Shown: positions 22,706 through 34,599 of the stretch, piece after piece
Position numbering within the stretch: the stretch's first letter is position 1
Layout of the letters: each line of letters opens with the position of its first letter
Source: Rhodocollybia butyracea
Lineage: Eukaryota > Basidiomycota > Agaricomycetes > Agaricales > Omphalotaceae
Length of the DNA: 64,000 nucleotides
Assembly (NCBI GenBank): GCA_015501585.1
Contig: JADNRY010000011.1
Location: forward strand, 186,001 to 250,000
Direction of reading: 5' to 3'
Program-made: the position numbers and the translations under genes
The notes under the pieces: model-generated
What the model saw: the letters and a program-made list of their open reading frames with translations, nothing else
What the model was told of the DNA's origin: nothing
The model's database searches: none

Positions 22706-25700
22706 TTAATTTTTCTCAGCAACTTCAGGCTGTATCGGCGGGTAGCGACAGTGTGCATCTGTTATCGATGTAACTATGAAGGTTCCTATACACGCAACAC
22801 GATATAAGGAGCTGCGGGGATATTTGAAGAGAGATACTTACCCTCTAACGCCGAAAAGATTGAATATTCATTCGAGTAGATTCGAGAAACCGTATGTGTC
22901 TCCAAGACTTTTCCTAGCTTTCCTTTAGCTGTTGTGAGCTCTGACCTTTGGTATGTGAAAGAGAAGGGAGGTTCCCCAAAAAGCTCAAAAATAATCTCCG
23001 CTTGATCGCCTAAAAGACAATTGAAAAATTATCACCTTTACAAAGATGGATGCACATACCCTCATGGATATCTTGAAGAATGCGCTTTCCATGACCGACT
23101 CGTGCGGACGGTAGAGGATGAACAGTGAAATTCAGATTCGGTATCGTTGCTTTACACATTTGTTGTTGATGTGCAATCGAGGTGAAGGATACTTCGCCAG
23201 GCTGCTGTTGAAGTAGCGAAAATGGTGACATTTTTACCTCTTGTGTAAACGCCTTGCTGTTGATTCGGTAACCTATCGACCACGGAGGTGTTCCCTCGAG
23301 CTGGAATTGTACGACTTCACCGACACAGAAATCTTCTCGTCGATCTACAGGAACTATGGTCGCAGTTTCTGCTACGTCTACCCATATTGATGAGGCAAGT
23401 GGATCCAGGGAAGCGTGAGGACAGTGAGACGCGTCCGCAACTGACTCGATGACAACGAGGTGAGGACCAACAGAGGCAAATTGGTAATTTTGTATGTTGA
23501 GCTTCCATGAGTGCTCAAACACTTCAACGGTCCGCCGTTCGATATGGCTGGTAGCCAGGTTTTTGATGGATATTTCAAGCTGGAACGGCGGCGTGCCTTG
23601 CAGCACCACCATCCCATCGGAGGATAGTTTATCAAGGGGAGCGAACGAGTCGTAAAGGCAATAAGGAAGTCTGTTGCGGTTGTGGAAACGAGCAATAGGG
23701 CGCATAGAAACTTGCTGCTCAAATAAGAGCCGATCGTTCCGGGGAATTGGTGTGTTGGTGTGTTTCTCGAGTGGGTAAGCGGCATCGCCGATCTGCTTGA
23801 CTTCGTAAAAGACTCGACCTGGATCATCAGTGCGTAATTGTAGTCGAGTACGAGGCTGTATACTATTGAAGACAGGCTGGTCAATCAGCCGAGTTCCTCC
23901 GTGTTCATTGCCTTGCGCTATGTTGTACATAATTTGGAACGGAGGTCGGCCTGAAAGAAGTGCCCGTGAACGCCAACTTGAAAGAGGAGAAGGAGTAACA
24001 TACCAGTAAGATCAAGGTCAACGTGGTCATCCATTCCTTCACATAATGGCGGTAGGATATAAGAGCCATTCAAAGGTACATAGGTCGCTGGAGTTTTTTC
24101 AGATAACTTGGCAGTAGGCCTTGCAACGAAATCAACAGTGTAATCGGAAGCATCAGGGATGATGGACCCCGGACAATGCGCATCGGATATCTAAGTAAGA
24201 GCAATAAATATATCAATCAAGACCCTGGAGATTTCAGAAACAGACCTCGAGAATCTCATACGTTCCCTTCTCAGTCACATGTAACACATCGTTTGGGGTT
24301 TTCAATGTTACTGAAGATAAAGAGCCTTGTCCGACACGCTGGTACTTCATCCGCCACGGCTAGAATAGACAATGTGCATTAGCATGAACAAGAGTTCAAC
24401 ATCTTCTACTCACACTTTCACCGGTCAATCGAAGGGGAAGGGCAGCACGTTCATTGTCCAGAACGGTGACTTGACGTTTGCCGTCAGCGCCGTAGAACTT
24501 GACAGTGGGCTGATAGAGGATAATCAAGAAAAAGAGCGAAGAAAAGAATTGACCTTACTTTCAATCTTCTGATATTGACCGATATTCCGGGGACTGAGAC
24601 AGGAAGCTTGCATTTCGACTTGTCCTCAACGCTGACTATTACTGAGAGGTGAGCACCAGTCGCGTTAGCAGATGACGATCCAAGTACCTAAATCAATTTC
24701 AAATGTGCCTCCTTCCTTGTCCACCCTGGCTGGTATAGGTATTTGCAAGTTCTTGCGATTTGTTGTGATATCGGAGAACGTAAGGATTTCCGAGCTTTTG
24801 GGTCCGACAGTTTGAAGTTCTAAAGTCCATGGTGGAGAGCCCTAAGCTCTTATGTTCAAGAAAAGCGCTTCATATTAATTGAAGCCCACTCACTCGTAAC
24901 TCAACTTCAACATCTATTACATTGCCCTCGCAGCTGTTTATAGCCTTTTTCCGCCCAAGCCCTTTCGGAACACCCACAAAATCGGCGGATGCAGGAGGAT
25001 GGATCACTTGATCAATGCTAGGACCATCTATCTCTACTCGCTGATAATTTGAGTCGGAAAGTTTGGTGAACGTGAACGTGTAATGACCACTGCGCTCAGG
25101 TTGTAAAGTAATCTGGCCTCTAGACATCGGAAAAGTTTGAGACATCTCTCGAGGTGTTTCAGAGTCTTTCTGCATCTGGTAGTAGACTTGGAACGGCGGG
25201 GTGCCATGCAGGACTAGTGTAGCGGAGACACCGGTATCACCAGAACTTTCAAGGATTGTGAGTCAGGATATGATATACTTCACATAAAATCATACCATTC
25301 ATGAATCTTTTTCCACTCGATTTCTGCAGTTGGTATAGGTTTCTCGACCAGCATGCAGGATTCCGGAGCAAGCACGTCACCAGTACACCACTATGTGACA
25401 GTTAGTATTAGGTCTGAACCCCTGAATGGACCAGATTTACCTTGCCTTTCACACCAGTTATGATATATTCACCAGGAGCATTAGCAGCGATGGTGAGGTC
25501 TCTCCTGGTTCCCTGTGTAGAAAGTGTCTTGTGCCAAGGTTTAAAACGTTTCCCTTTTTCGCTAGAATGAGGCCGATACTTCAGTGAAACCTCCCAAGGG
25601 GCATCGAGTGTATCGGCATCGATAGTTGAAACTGTCAAAGCGGCTTCAGACCCAATATTTAGAGCCATTGGATGTTCGGGACTGCAGTGTTTGAAGGATG

Positions 25701-27180
25701 TTGATGGAGCGCGCAGCACAGTGAATGACCTGGTTGCATGAGTGCTCAAAGGCTCAACCACGTTCCCAGCAGCATCCATGACTTCTTCCAAGGCGTAGAT
25801 ATAACTACCAGGTGTGTCGAGAGAAATGGCAAGAGGAACTTGCAGCTGTTCGGGAGCAGCAGTCCACGTTGAGCCGGAGTTGGAAATATCCCCCTGGTCC
25901 AGATGTTCAGAGGCAGATGATTGTGATTCAATGCCCTCCACAAAAAATGCCTCTCTTCTTCCATTCACAGTCTTGGACCACCTCAGTCTAAGTGGCGCAA
26001 CACCAAAGATGTCTAGCTGTAACGGGACATCGTTTTCTTGACCAGCGCAACGAACATTATCTCCTACAAGCTTATCAGGAGTGAAACCTGCATGTGGACA
26101 TGGTACGACAGTCACATCCGCTGGGATTACCAATCGAGCCTCGACATTCGACGAGTCCAGCACTCGCTCTAACTGTAACAATCCTGGTTTGGAAACGCGT
26201 ATGTGAACAAGTGTCTGTGTTCGTTGTAGAGACGGAGAAGATTGGCTTGGGACGTCGTTGTCGTCATCATACTCGTCGTACTCGTCAATTTCTTCCTGTG
26301 GGATTGGACGAGTGAGTTGGAGTGCTTCCACGCGCGCTTGCTCAATCGCCCGTAAATCCTTTCCGGACAATTCTAGAACTTCCGGCTGGTCAGGATTAGG
26401 ACCAAGTTCCGTGAGGGAGAGTCGAAGGTTGACAGGATTTGTATTGTTGAGAAGTACAGGAATAAGAACTGCATCTCCCGATGAAGGAAGACAGAAAGTC
26501 TCTCCGTAAGGGTTCAGCTGTGCAGTGCTGATTGGAGACATCCGAACGGTGTGCTGCCCTAATAGATGTGCATCGTTTTGCGCCATTGGGGATGAGGACA
26601 AAAGACCAAAAGTAAAGGGAGCTAGTATATCAACGAGATTGGCAGCTTCTGGGGTATAGGCAATATCATGTTGAACTGGGACACCAATCAGCGCTGGGAC
26701 ACAGAAGTTGCATCAAAGAAGATATACCCGTCGTTACTCCATTCCCTAAGATATTGACTCTGATACTTCCAAATACTAGTCCATCAAATAACCACAAACA
26801 TATAATCTGAAGCGCTACGACAGCCTTGCTATAGTTTAGCCTGCGAATTTGGGTTTCAGCACGCGAAGCGTTAGGTTATTCTCGACTCACCGTGGAATGC
26901 GAAGGACTGCGAGAAAAATGCAAAAAAGTGTGTCGAATAAAAGCCACTTTCGACACAAATATATTCGGTCACTCGATACAAAAGACGATATGATATCCAC
27001 CACTTTGCAGGCCTAAATACGTGTAAGTTATATTTAAGTATACTCGCAGATAGGAATCAATACCTGTAACAGAGCACCCAAGCCAAGATAATACCATCTT
27101 TGAGAAGGGATATCCAAGTAGCGCTCGGGAATTAAAGGATTTGGATTTAGTCGTTGGCTAGCACTAGACGTTACTGACAT
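22706..27180 (-). CDS. POM152: Nucleoporin POM152
   Basis: Integral membrane nucleoporin that forms the lumenal ring of the nuclear pore. The start MSVTSSASQRLNPNPLIPER is at 27180-27178. PERYLDIPSQRWYYLGLGAL is typical of the N-terminus, and two to three membrane spans follow (WLLFDTLFCIFLAVL, AVVALQIICLWLFDGLVFG). The rest, about 1000 residues in the lumen, is a string of Ig-like repeats. Each carries a G-x-PPF/W-x-(I/L)-x-(V/Y) core, seen as GVAPLRLRW, HGTPPFQVYYQM, GSPPWTLEL, GRPPFQIMYNI, QGTPPFQLEI, EGTPPWSIGYRI and GEPPFSFTYQ. Exon 25408-26601 is the largest. The protein ends with PPIQPEVAEKN at 22706. At over 1200 residues it is near the 1337 of the yeast protein. It converges on the pyrophosphatase with 182 bp between stops. 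Confidence 0.87.
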
Positions 27181-27633
27181 GCTTTAAAATAAAATTCGTT
27201 ATGCACGCGTCAGTGTCGTGTTTTGCAGTCCAGCTCGTAGTTCATGAGCAGGATTAGGAAGAAGATGAACAAACACAACGGACAAGTCTAGAGTGCACGT
27301 GAGTTCCATGCAGTTGCATTATGATTACAAGTTTAACGTTATGAAGCTGTACAAGCTGCACCTCTGTTTGAGACATCGATATTCGATAACACTCTTAAAA
27401 AAGGGCGACCTCTTGTGTTTTTCCTGGAACTGTCTACGTGCGCAGTGGGACCACAGTGTGCAGGCAATCTTGCGCAGCTTTTATATTGCTTACACTTCAC
27501 CTCATTTGGCTCAACCAGGTAAGTCGAGATAGTATTAAGGTTTACAAGGGCTGCGAAGGGCTCACGGACCAACACGTGTTGAAGTTCGTTTGCTGCGCTG
27601 CATCCTTCATTTCATCCCAATACTTATAACCCC
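27181..27633. promoter_or_regulatory. Divergent promoter region of POM152 and the RNase III-fold gene
   Basis: 453 bp between the two start codons. Frames at 27293-27532 and 27438-27629 lack motifs and are taken as chance. No specific sites recognised. Confidence 0.35.
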
Positions 27634-28803
27634 ATGGTTATCGCTGACGATTACAAGTGTTTCCCCGGTTCAGGTATCAGAATGAACACTCAAAACCTTC
27701 CCCCTCTCCCCAGCATCGATGGTGATGTTGAATTGACTCTATCCGTTTACACGCATCAGTCTGTTCAAAATCTATACAATAATATTAATAGCCCCAAGGA
27801 GTACGATAGTGATCGACTTGCTGAACTGGGCGAGCATGTATGTCTGTCTACCTATCTCTCTATTCCCAAATGTACTGAACTCAGGCGCAGGTTCTAGACC
27901 TGGCTACAACAAACTACCTGTATAACAAACGTCCTATCATGAATGCTAACGATATCAAAGTAAGCAATCACCTCCCAATATCATCGTTGTTGTTGATTTA
28001 TTGAACAGACTGAGCGGATTAATATCCTGGACTCAGAAAGGATAAATCACTGGCTTGAAGCATACAATCTCAAGTCGAGACTGCGTACTTCTTCGCCCAG
28101 TGTTTATAACGACCCTCAGGTCTTCCCACATTCTTTACCCGTTCAATGACCAGGTACTAAATGGCCTATCTTTATAGGAGATGAGGCAATATTTTTTGGC
28201 CTATGTCGGTGCTGTTTACCTCAGCAGTGGAATGTCTACTGCTGAGAATTGGCTAGTCCAGTTGATTGACCCCAATGCTCAACCCCTGGACTTTCCTGGG
28301 CAAGCATCCGACCCGCTGGCGAATGCTATATCCATGCCACCACAGTATTCCTTACCTCCACCTGCGCCTACTACCCAGCCTCCGCCTCTTCCTCACCCGC
28401 TTCCTCCTGGCTATCCACCTGCTTCGAACTCAACCAGCTCTACGTCTGCAATGTCAATACCATGGCTGTCACTTGCGGCCGTAAACCAAGCAGCCTCACA
28501 GAGACATGCAAGTATCAACTATGTAGCTGACACCATGACGGGTCCTCCACATGCTCCCACTTGGACTGTACACTGTCTCAGTAAGATTATAGCCCCTAGA
28601 ACGTGCTAGGATAGCCAGAGATTAACTGCCATATAGTTGACAATGTTGAACGTGGTGTCGGTATAGGGAAGAATCAGAAAATTGCGAAGGAAGAGGCCGC
28701 GAAGAATGCGTGTGTTACTTTGCTCTCGAGTTTACTCATACATCCTCATTCACAACTTATCCAGGTTCATTACCATGGGTTGGAATACATAAAAGCTGTC
28801 TGA
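27634..28803 (+). CDS. RNase III-fold protein with C-terminal dsRNA-binding domain, probably not catalytic
   Basis: Resembles RNase III: the opening helix ELTLSVYTHQSV (residues about 32-43), the signature region DRLAELGEHVL, RINILDSERINHWLEAYNLK, and the second helix QYFLAYVGAVYLSSG. A Pro-rich linker (28345-28440) follows, then a dsRNA-binding domain with INYVADTMTG, HAPTWTVHC, and GIGKNQKIAKEEAAKNA. The domain is completed over an intron (28581-28634). The residues that bind metal in active RNase III are changed. In the ERLEFLGD box the second Glu is Ala and the Asp is Glu. In the DxxE pair, Asp is Gln and Glu is Leu. So it likely binds rather than cuts dsRNA. The start at 27634 is the first ATG that reaches the domain; no targeting signal is seen. 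It could be a mitoribosomal mL44-like protein or a diverged fungal RNase III. Confidence 0.7.
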
Positions 28804-28876
28804 TTTGAGTACTCATCCATGTGTAGAATAGTCTTGACAACAACGGTATATCCATGATATGTGTTCCCTGAAATAT

Positions 28877-29639
28877 TCAACCTCCCAAGTACCAAAACAA
28901 AAGGTACGCAGCAAGTAAATATAAGAGGACCTTGCCTTGAGGACCCACACGATCCCACATTGAACCAGAAGATTCCATAATGTTTCCACCACTTCCCAGT
29001 GTTTGGCCTTTCCCAGAAAATGCACCTGTAGCTCCTGTGGTGCCCGAAGAGTGTCTGCGGATAGCAGCTTCCAATCCCCTGTTAGTATGACAATATAAGC
29101 ATCAAACGTGAAAAGAAAAAGCTGAGATGAGATTACGCTTTGTTGGCTCCCTTGACTTGATCAACCTTTAAACTCCCTTTGAGAAAGATGAAAGTGGGCC
29201 TGTGCGACAAATATCAGAGTTCACGTAGTGAGCAGGCGCAGGGAAACTTGCATGGCAGATACTCTGTAAAAGCTAGCAATATCCTTTGCCGCGTCGACGT
29301 CGCATTTCATGAAATTGACATTAGTGTATTGCTTGGCAAGAGCTTCAAAGGCTGGAGCAATCGCATCTGTAGCATTGCATGGTCGGTCAAAGTGTACTCA
29401 ATAGAGAGGAAGAAATTTAAGCTAACGACAAGGTCCACACCTAAGCTGACAGTTGAGCACTCATCCGACAGTAATAGATCACACTCACCATGTCGCATGG
29501 AAGTCAATTACCTATCAAACGGTTAGCCCACTGAGCTCGATAGGTTTGAATCATTACCGCTCACCGAGAGCTTATCCTTCGACTTTTCTAAAATACCATT
29601 AAGTCGACTAAGAGAGTCGATGTGGGTGATCATGGACAT
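28877..29639 (-). CDS. Thioredoxin with C-terminal membrane anchor
   Basis: Thiol-disulfide oxidoreductase. The exon chain is: 29639 to about 29565 (MSMITHIDSLSRLNGILEKS), 29511-29489 (VIDFHATW), 29440-29427 (a 14-nt exon completing W and encoding CGPC), and 29366-29253 (HAIAPAFEALAKQYTNVNFM, KCDVDAAKDIA). The 29252-29201 intron begins with GC (gcaagt), and the following exon restores SAMPTFIFLKGS with the cis-proline. After GANKAGLEAAIRR the usual thioredoxin ends. Here a Gly/Ser-rich linker and a hydrophobic segment (VLLYLLAAYLLFWYL) follow, then stop at 28877. The tail looks like a tail anchor in ER or mitochondrial outer membrane facing the cytosol; that is inference. Its stop is 73 bp from the end of the convergent RNase III-fold gene. 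Confidence 0.85.
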
Positions 29640-29878
29640 GGTTCGAGGTCAAGATGCTGATGTGACTAGCGCCAATGCAGATCATCACGTGAACTTTTGT
29701 ACCTAAGTTACCGAGTGCACTGCGTTGGAGGAACAGAATTATATATTTAGTAAACTAGATTATTCAACTATTAGCCGAAAATTATAACTAAAGTCTGTTT
29801 ATTAGATTGGAGGATTAATAGCTTGGGCCAGTTGAAGAAATCAATACATAGAAACTTGATGAGAGCGAGAGGTGTGGA

Positions 29879-31726
29879 CTATTTGTGAGCAAATGACCTT
29901 GCACGACGAGGAGCGGGGGTGAGGCCAGTGGGCTGAACACTCTGCGCCGTAATCTCGATGTTCTCCAAGAGTTCAGAGAGCTTCGAAGGAGGTAATATGT
30001 GTCTGTCGCACGACGTGCCTCTGTCGGCAGTCAATAACGCCATTTGACTCCCATTCCAGCCCTTTATTCCGCAATTCTCTCCGTCACGATATCCATCCGA
30101 GTTCGACGTGTCAATGTCTCCGGCAGAGGATGCCCTACGATGACGTCGTAACCCCTGCGTCCGGACGTGAGTTTCGTTTGTTCGGTTAGCCCCCAAAGGA
30201 CTCGATAACCTGGCCTCGGATGACTCCGAGCGTCCGTGAGTATTCGAATTTCCGTGAGACTGGAAACGACGATGCAAATTCCAGAGATGGGCTCTGGGCG
30301 TAAGTGGCGAAGGCGAAAGCGCGTGACTAGGAGAGGGTTGCGACGGGCGACTGGGTGTAGCTTTAGGAAGTTCCATTTTCTCCGCAACGAGCTTCGTTAC
30401 TACACTCTTTTTCATGACATGCATCAATCGAATCTTTTTCCCTTGAAGAGGATGAAGAAGCATGGGAGAGCAAGAGAATGTTAACGGAGTGAATGTCTTT
30501 TCGCCTTCGTATTTGCCTTTCCTATTGTCGACATAGTAATCAAGCTTCCAGTGAAGCTTCGAGGGCTCCGTGTCATTGTCAGCAGCATTGAGATGTATAA
30601 GCGGAGTTTCGGTACCCCGTACTGTATAAACGCCATTCGACTTCAGCGTTATCGTGGCCTGTCGGGATACATGATCGCGAGACGTTCCATTGATAGAGAT
30701 ACGTCTCAAAACCGGCTGACCATCGAAAGGCGCATAGTGAAAATTGAAAGTCTGCCTGGAAATGGGTATGAACTGAGCAGAACCTCCTTCAAGCAACTTT
30801 TCACTAGAATCTAATGAGCGAGTATTCGTTGAAAATCCAGCGAAACGAAACGAAGGAGTGATAGACCGAAATCCTTCCTGATCTATGACCAAGTCCACCA
30901 CTGTACTCTTCAACCAAGCCAAACTTTGAGGGAATTCGGGGTGCGAAAGCGACACCGCACTCGGAGGATCGAATGGGAGGGGCATTTGAGTTACGAAGGA
31001 ATCTGAAGCCGAAGAGGCTTTTCTATCGTGTCGAGGTTGCGAAACTTCAAGGCCCGGAAGCGAAACGGCGCTGTCATGACGTGCAGTAGACAAAGGTGGT
31101 GACGCTGAAATCTGGTTTCCTCCGTAGTCAGAATACAAAATCCGAGTTTCGGACCCAGAGCGACCTGAGCGTGAGGACGATGACTTGGAATGTACAGAAG
31201 GAGATGGAGAAGGCGATGAGACGGCGTCGACGCCAGTGCAGTAAAGCGGTGCAGCTTGTACTTCATGCAATCGGTCCAAATTTGACGGCGAGAAGAAAAG
31301 TTCGGATTCCGAGATGCTGTTATGTATTAGGGAGACTTCATCGTCGTTTAGTTTTTCCGTAGCTTGAGATGAGCCGACGATATACGACTCAAAGGACAGC
31401 GCCGGATTGTTGTAATGCTGTGGCTTGCGAAACTGTCCAAAAGTTCCAAATGTTGCGCATGTATGAGTAGTTTGCATCGTATCTGCACTATTACTGGACG
31501 CCAAGCTAGAATAACGCCAGGAAGAAACAATCGGAGACTGGCAAGATTCAGATGCGATATCATCGCCGGAGTGCGAATTGAATAGAAATACGGGAACTTC
31601 CTCAGACGTTCCAGTGCTTTTAAGAGTTGACATTGATAGTGTGGGCGAGAGTGGCAGAGCTTCAGAGGCATCTAGAATCGAGCAGGGGCGTCGTTCACCT
31701 AGTCTAGTAGCATTATTTAATGGCAT
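29879..31726 (-). CDS. Ser-rich protein of unknown function with one ordered domain
   Basis: I do not recognise a family. It is one exon of 615 codons; I start at the ATG at 31726 (MPLNNATRLGERRPCSILDA). The first 270 residues are Ser/Pro-rich and look disordered. An apparently folded region at about 280-440 includes ITPSFRFAGFSTN, FIPISRQTFNFHYAPFDGQP, RRISINGTSRDHVSRQATIT, NGVYTVRGTE, LHWKLDYYVDNRKGKYEGEK and FTPLTFSCSPMLLHPLQGKK. That looks like a beta-rich domain. The C-terminal 160 residues are again Ser/Arg-rich. Many SP and RxxS sites suggest phosphorylation, with a signalling or nuclear role possible but unproven. Synonymous-looking base use and the long open frame support a real gene. 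Confidence 0.7.
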   Translation of the reverse strand: MPLNNATRLGERRPCSILDASEALPLSPTLSMSTLKSTGTSEEVPVFLFNSHSGDDIASESCQSPIVSSWRYSSLASSNSADTMQTTHTCATFGTFGQFRKPQHYNNPALSFESYIVGSSQATEKLNDDEVSLIHNSISESELFFSPSNLDRLHEVQAAPLYCTGVDAVSSPSPSPSVHSKSSSSRSGRSGSETRILYSDYGGNQISASPPLSTARHDSAVSLPGLEVSQPRHDRKASSASDSFVTQMPLPFDPPSAVSLSHPEFPQSLAWLKSTVVDLVIDQEGFRSITPSFRFAGFSTNTRSLDSSEKLLEGGSAQFIPISRQTFNFHYAPFDGQPVLRRISINGTSRDHVSRQATITLKSNGVYTVRGTETPLIHLNAADNDTEPSKLHWKLDYYVDNRKGKYEGEKTFTPLTFSCSPMLLHPLQGKKIRLMHVMKKSVVTKLVAEKMELPKATPSRPSQPSPSHALSPSPLTPRAHLWNLHRRFQSHGNSNTHGRSESSEARLSSPLGANRTNETHVRTQGLRRHRRASSAGDIDTSNSDGYRDGENCGIKGWNGSQMALLTADRGTSCDRHILPPSKLSELLENIEITAQSVQPTGLTPAPRRARSFAHK

Positions 31727-32636
31727 TTGGAACAAGAACGTTCAGGATGAAAATTTTGCTAGCGATTTAATATTGTTCAAGAGTTTGAGCCAGGATGAAT
31801 AAAGCAATGTGGATCAGTTGATAGAGAAGAGAGATGGGAGTGAGCGAGAAAGAATGGCTGTGAAATTGATCAAATCAAAGTCACACGAATTTCACGTGGA
31901 CGCGTTTTACCTTCGGTTTGTGTGTCGCGTCCTAGTCGCGTCTTTAATTTTAAACCAAGTATTATCGAGATTGTGCATTCTCTGATACTTAATTACGAGA
32001 GTACAAGTAGGAGAGAAAGGACCATGGTAAAACACGATAACAACAACGACGAGTTAGGCAACTATAGCTATAATGTTTTGGGGGATACAGCTGGACGATC
32101 AAGAAAAACGATGTACAGTAAAAAAAAAAAGCGAGGCGATACACTTGGATAAAGGCTGGAGGAATCTAGTTCGGAGAAAGTATATGCAAGAATGATAACA
32201 AGAAAGAATATGCGTGGATGGATGAAAACACAGGTAACCTGATATCGGGCTGCAAGAAAAATAATAAACAGTAAAAACGCGAATGGGAGGTGGGTAAATA
32301 GAGAACGGTTATGTACACAAGGAACAAGCGAACAAACCCACTAGAAGGTCTAGGCATTGAGCGCTAGAACAATGTGGACGGCATGAGCCTTGTTCCGATA
32401 GATGGTCGTGAGTAATACACAGGAACCTCCGAGATCATGGGCTCACTGATAGTGGCTATGAGTGTCTGTCGGATAAAAAAGTTGCTAATCCGGAAATGCA
32501 GTTTGTGAAAACAACGATGGAAAGGATAATGAGTTGAACTAGGGTACGGAGATGTTTGCAAGAAATGACGAAATGGCCGAATGAAGTGAAACTGGAGAAA
32601 TGTGACAAAGGATGATGCTGGGACGAAAGGGACTGG
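31727..32636. other. 910-bp intergenic stretch
   Basis: Holds the promoter of the Ser-rich gene (about 31727-32000) and the 3' region of the DUF6533-type gene. An A-run lies near 32120. Frames here (for example 31922-32152 +) are low-complexity and lack motifs. Confidence 0.4.
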
Positions 32637-34599
32637 TTACATGGTAGCCGTCGCTTTTTCGACGTCTACTCTGATACCACCAACTCCCCGCTCCGTGAGG
32701 CTAGGAGCTCTCGCGGGCCTGAAACCCATTTCTAGGGTGCGATAGGTTGGAGCGGGTGTTTCAATGGACGGACTATTTTTCTCGCTGAGATCATCGCGTC
32801 CAAAGAGCTCACTGCTGTGTTCTGCCATTGGGATCGGTTCCCCGTCATCACCACCAATAGCGGTACAGAAGTCCATGCCATACCCAATACGACTGTCAGA
32901 TTCCGTGAGATCTTGTTCAAGAGAAAAGTCCATCGGGTCTGGTACAATGCTGCCGAGAGTACTGAGCACTATGTTCGAGTCGATAGCGCGGGCATGGCGA
33001 GACCCATAAGCACCGTACCCCGAGGACTTGTGTCTCATGTGAGGAGGAGTGAATGGAGAATGTTGTGTGATAGACTTGGTGGTAAACGCCGCCATTCCCG
33101 TACCGTCGGAGTGTGAAACAGTTTCTGAACCGCGTTCCCTGAGGTCAAGGATCTGTACAAAGAGGTTAACAATGTTATTGATTCGACGATATGGGACAAG
33201 GACCTACAAGACGACAGGCAAGGACCGGAGCCATCATAACACTCAATGGAATGTTGATCGCAGAAATTACTTGACGAGGCCTGAGATATAGTGGTAAGCG
33301 GCAGCGGGTAGGTAGGGGGAGCTGAAACTCACTGGAGGTAGAAGATACCGTTGATCAAATTGGCGATGGAGATCAAGATATAGTAAAAAACACCTGAAGA
33401 TGTAGAAGTGAGTGCTTGTAAACATCTAAGCAACAACCACTCGAACCTTCACGAAGGAAGGTCTGAATGAGGCGACTGTTTGGGCCTCCGTTGCGTCTCC
33501 GGATTGCAATAGCTTTGATGACCGTCATGGATGTGACCACAGTATCAAAAAGAAGTGGTGCGATCTACAATCGGCACCGATTAAGTCTTGTGGAAAGGTA
33601 GAGACTTGGTTTACGCACAAAAAATCCTAACAGAGGCAATGAGTTCAGTTGAGCTCCAAAAAGTGAATCACGGTGGACAAGGACGTACCGAGAAGATGAG
33701 CCGAGTGAGGCTTTGACATTGGGAAGCAAGGTCCACTTTCCTGATAAAAAAGAGAATGAGAAAGGGCAACAAAATAGTGTCAAAAATCGACAAACAAATG
33801 GAGGCTTGACAAACGGAAGAACTGGAAACAAAATCAGCGAGACCACTTGGGGAGTGGAAGAACGGAACTCACGCAACATTTGAGTCGTGTCAACGTAGAG
33901 TTGGTAGGCAACAACGCCTCCAATGGCGGCCAAGAGGAACCAGAGAACGTAGATGTTTCTGTTGAAGAAGGCATATGTACGAATCAAAAGGACGGCTGAG
34001 TATATGCGTCATTATTCACGAAAGAAAAGAAAAGAAGCAGGCATACACTCGGAGCCGACTTGGTTCCACATAGCGAGAGCGACTGGAATCTGTAAACAAG
34101 GTAGTTGAGCTGGGCGTCAAAAGATAAAAGCGCTAAGGTACCCTGTAGATCTTTTGGCAGGTTTCTACAGAGTGGTCCGAGACGAATGCGTAAAGTAGGT
34201 AAGGAACGACGGCGATAACCCAATAGCTATCGCATGGATGAGTAGCCGGAGAGGTGAGAGCTCTGAAAAGCATACCGGCAAAAGAGATAGGCGACTTTTA
34301 CGGGAGTCCAGTGCGTCTTCCATACCTGCGACAATTATTAGGGAAGCACAAAACAATCATTGATACTCACAAATCGCCATTCTCGAGGTAAAGAAACGAG
34401 CCAGTCCCAGATAACTACTGCGTCTATGGAAAGAAATAGGTTGATAGAATGATAAAACAGACGAGTAGCCTTACACATGGCTGAGACACGTCTACTAGTG
34501 AGCAACGAACATAACAGAGCTAGATGAACTTTACTGACCGCAAAAGTAGACCTGAGTGACATAGATGAAGTAACTAGCCTCAGCGAGCGCGTCTGCCAT
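32637..34599 (-). CDS. DUF6533-type seven-span membrane protein
   Basis: Function unknown; a very large membrane family in agaricomycetes. The start MADALAEASYFIYVTQVYF is at 34599. After introns the DUF6533 core appears: AVVIWDWLVSLPREWRF, then IWKTHWTPVKVAYLFCR, YWVIAVVPYLLYAFVSDHS and VETCQKIYR. The next parts are IPVALAMWNQVGSE, the span-rich AVLLIRTYAFFNRNIYVLWF, and LLAAIGGVVAYQLYVDTTQM. Further exons near 33400-33560 and 33100-33330 supply the remaining spans. The last exon (32637-33095) is a hydrophilic cytosolic tail of about 150 residues. Seven spans with an outside N-terminus would suggest a receptor-like layout, but no ligand or signalling role is shown. The exact borders of exons between 33100 and 33990 were not all resolved. 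Confidence 0.72.
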
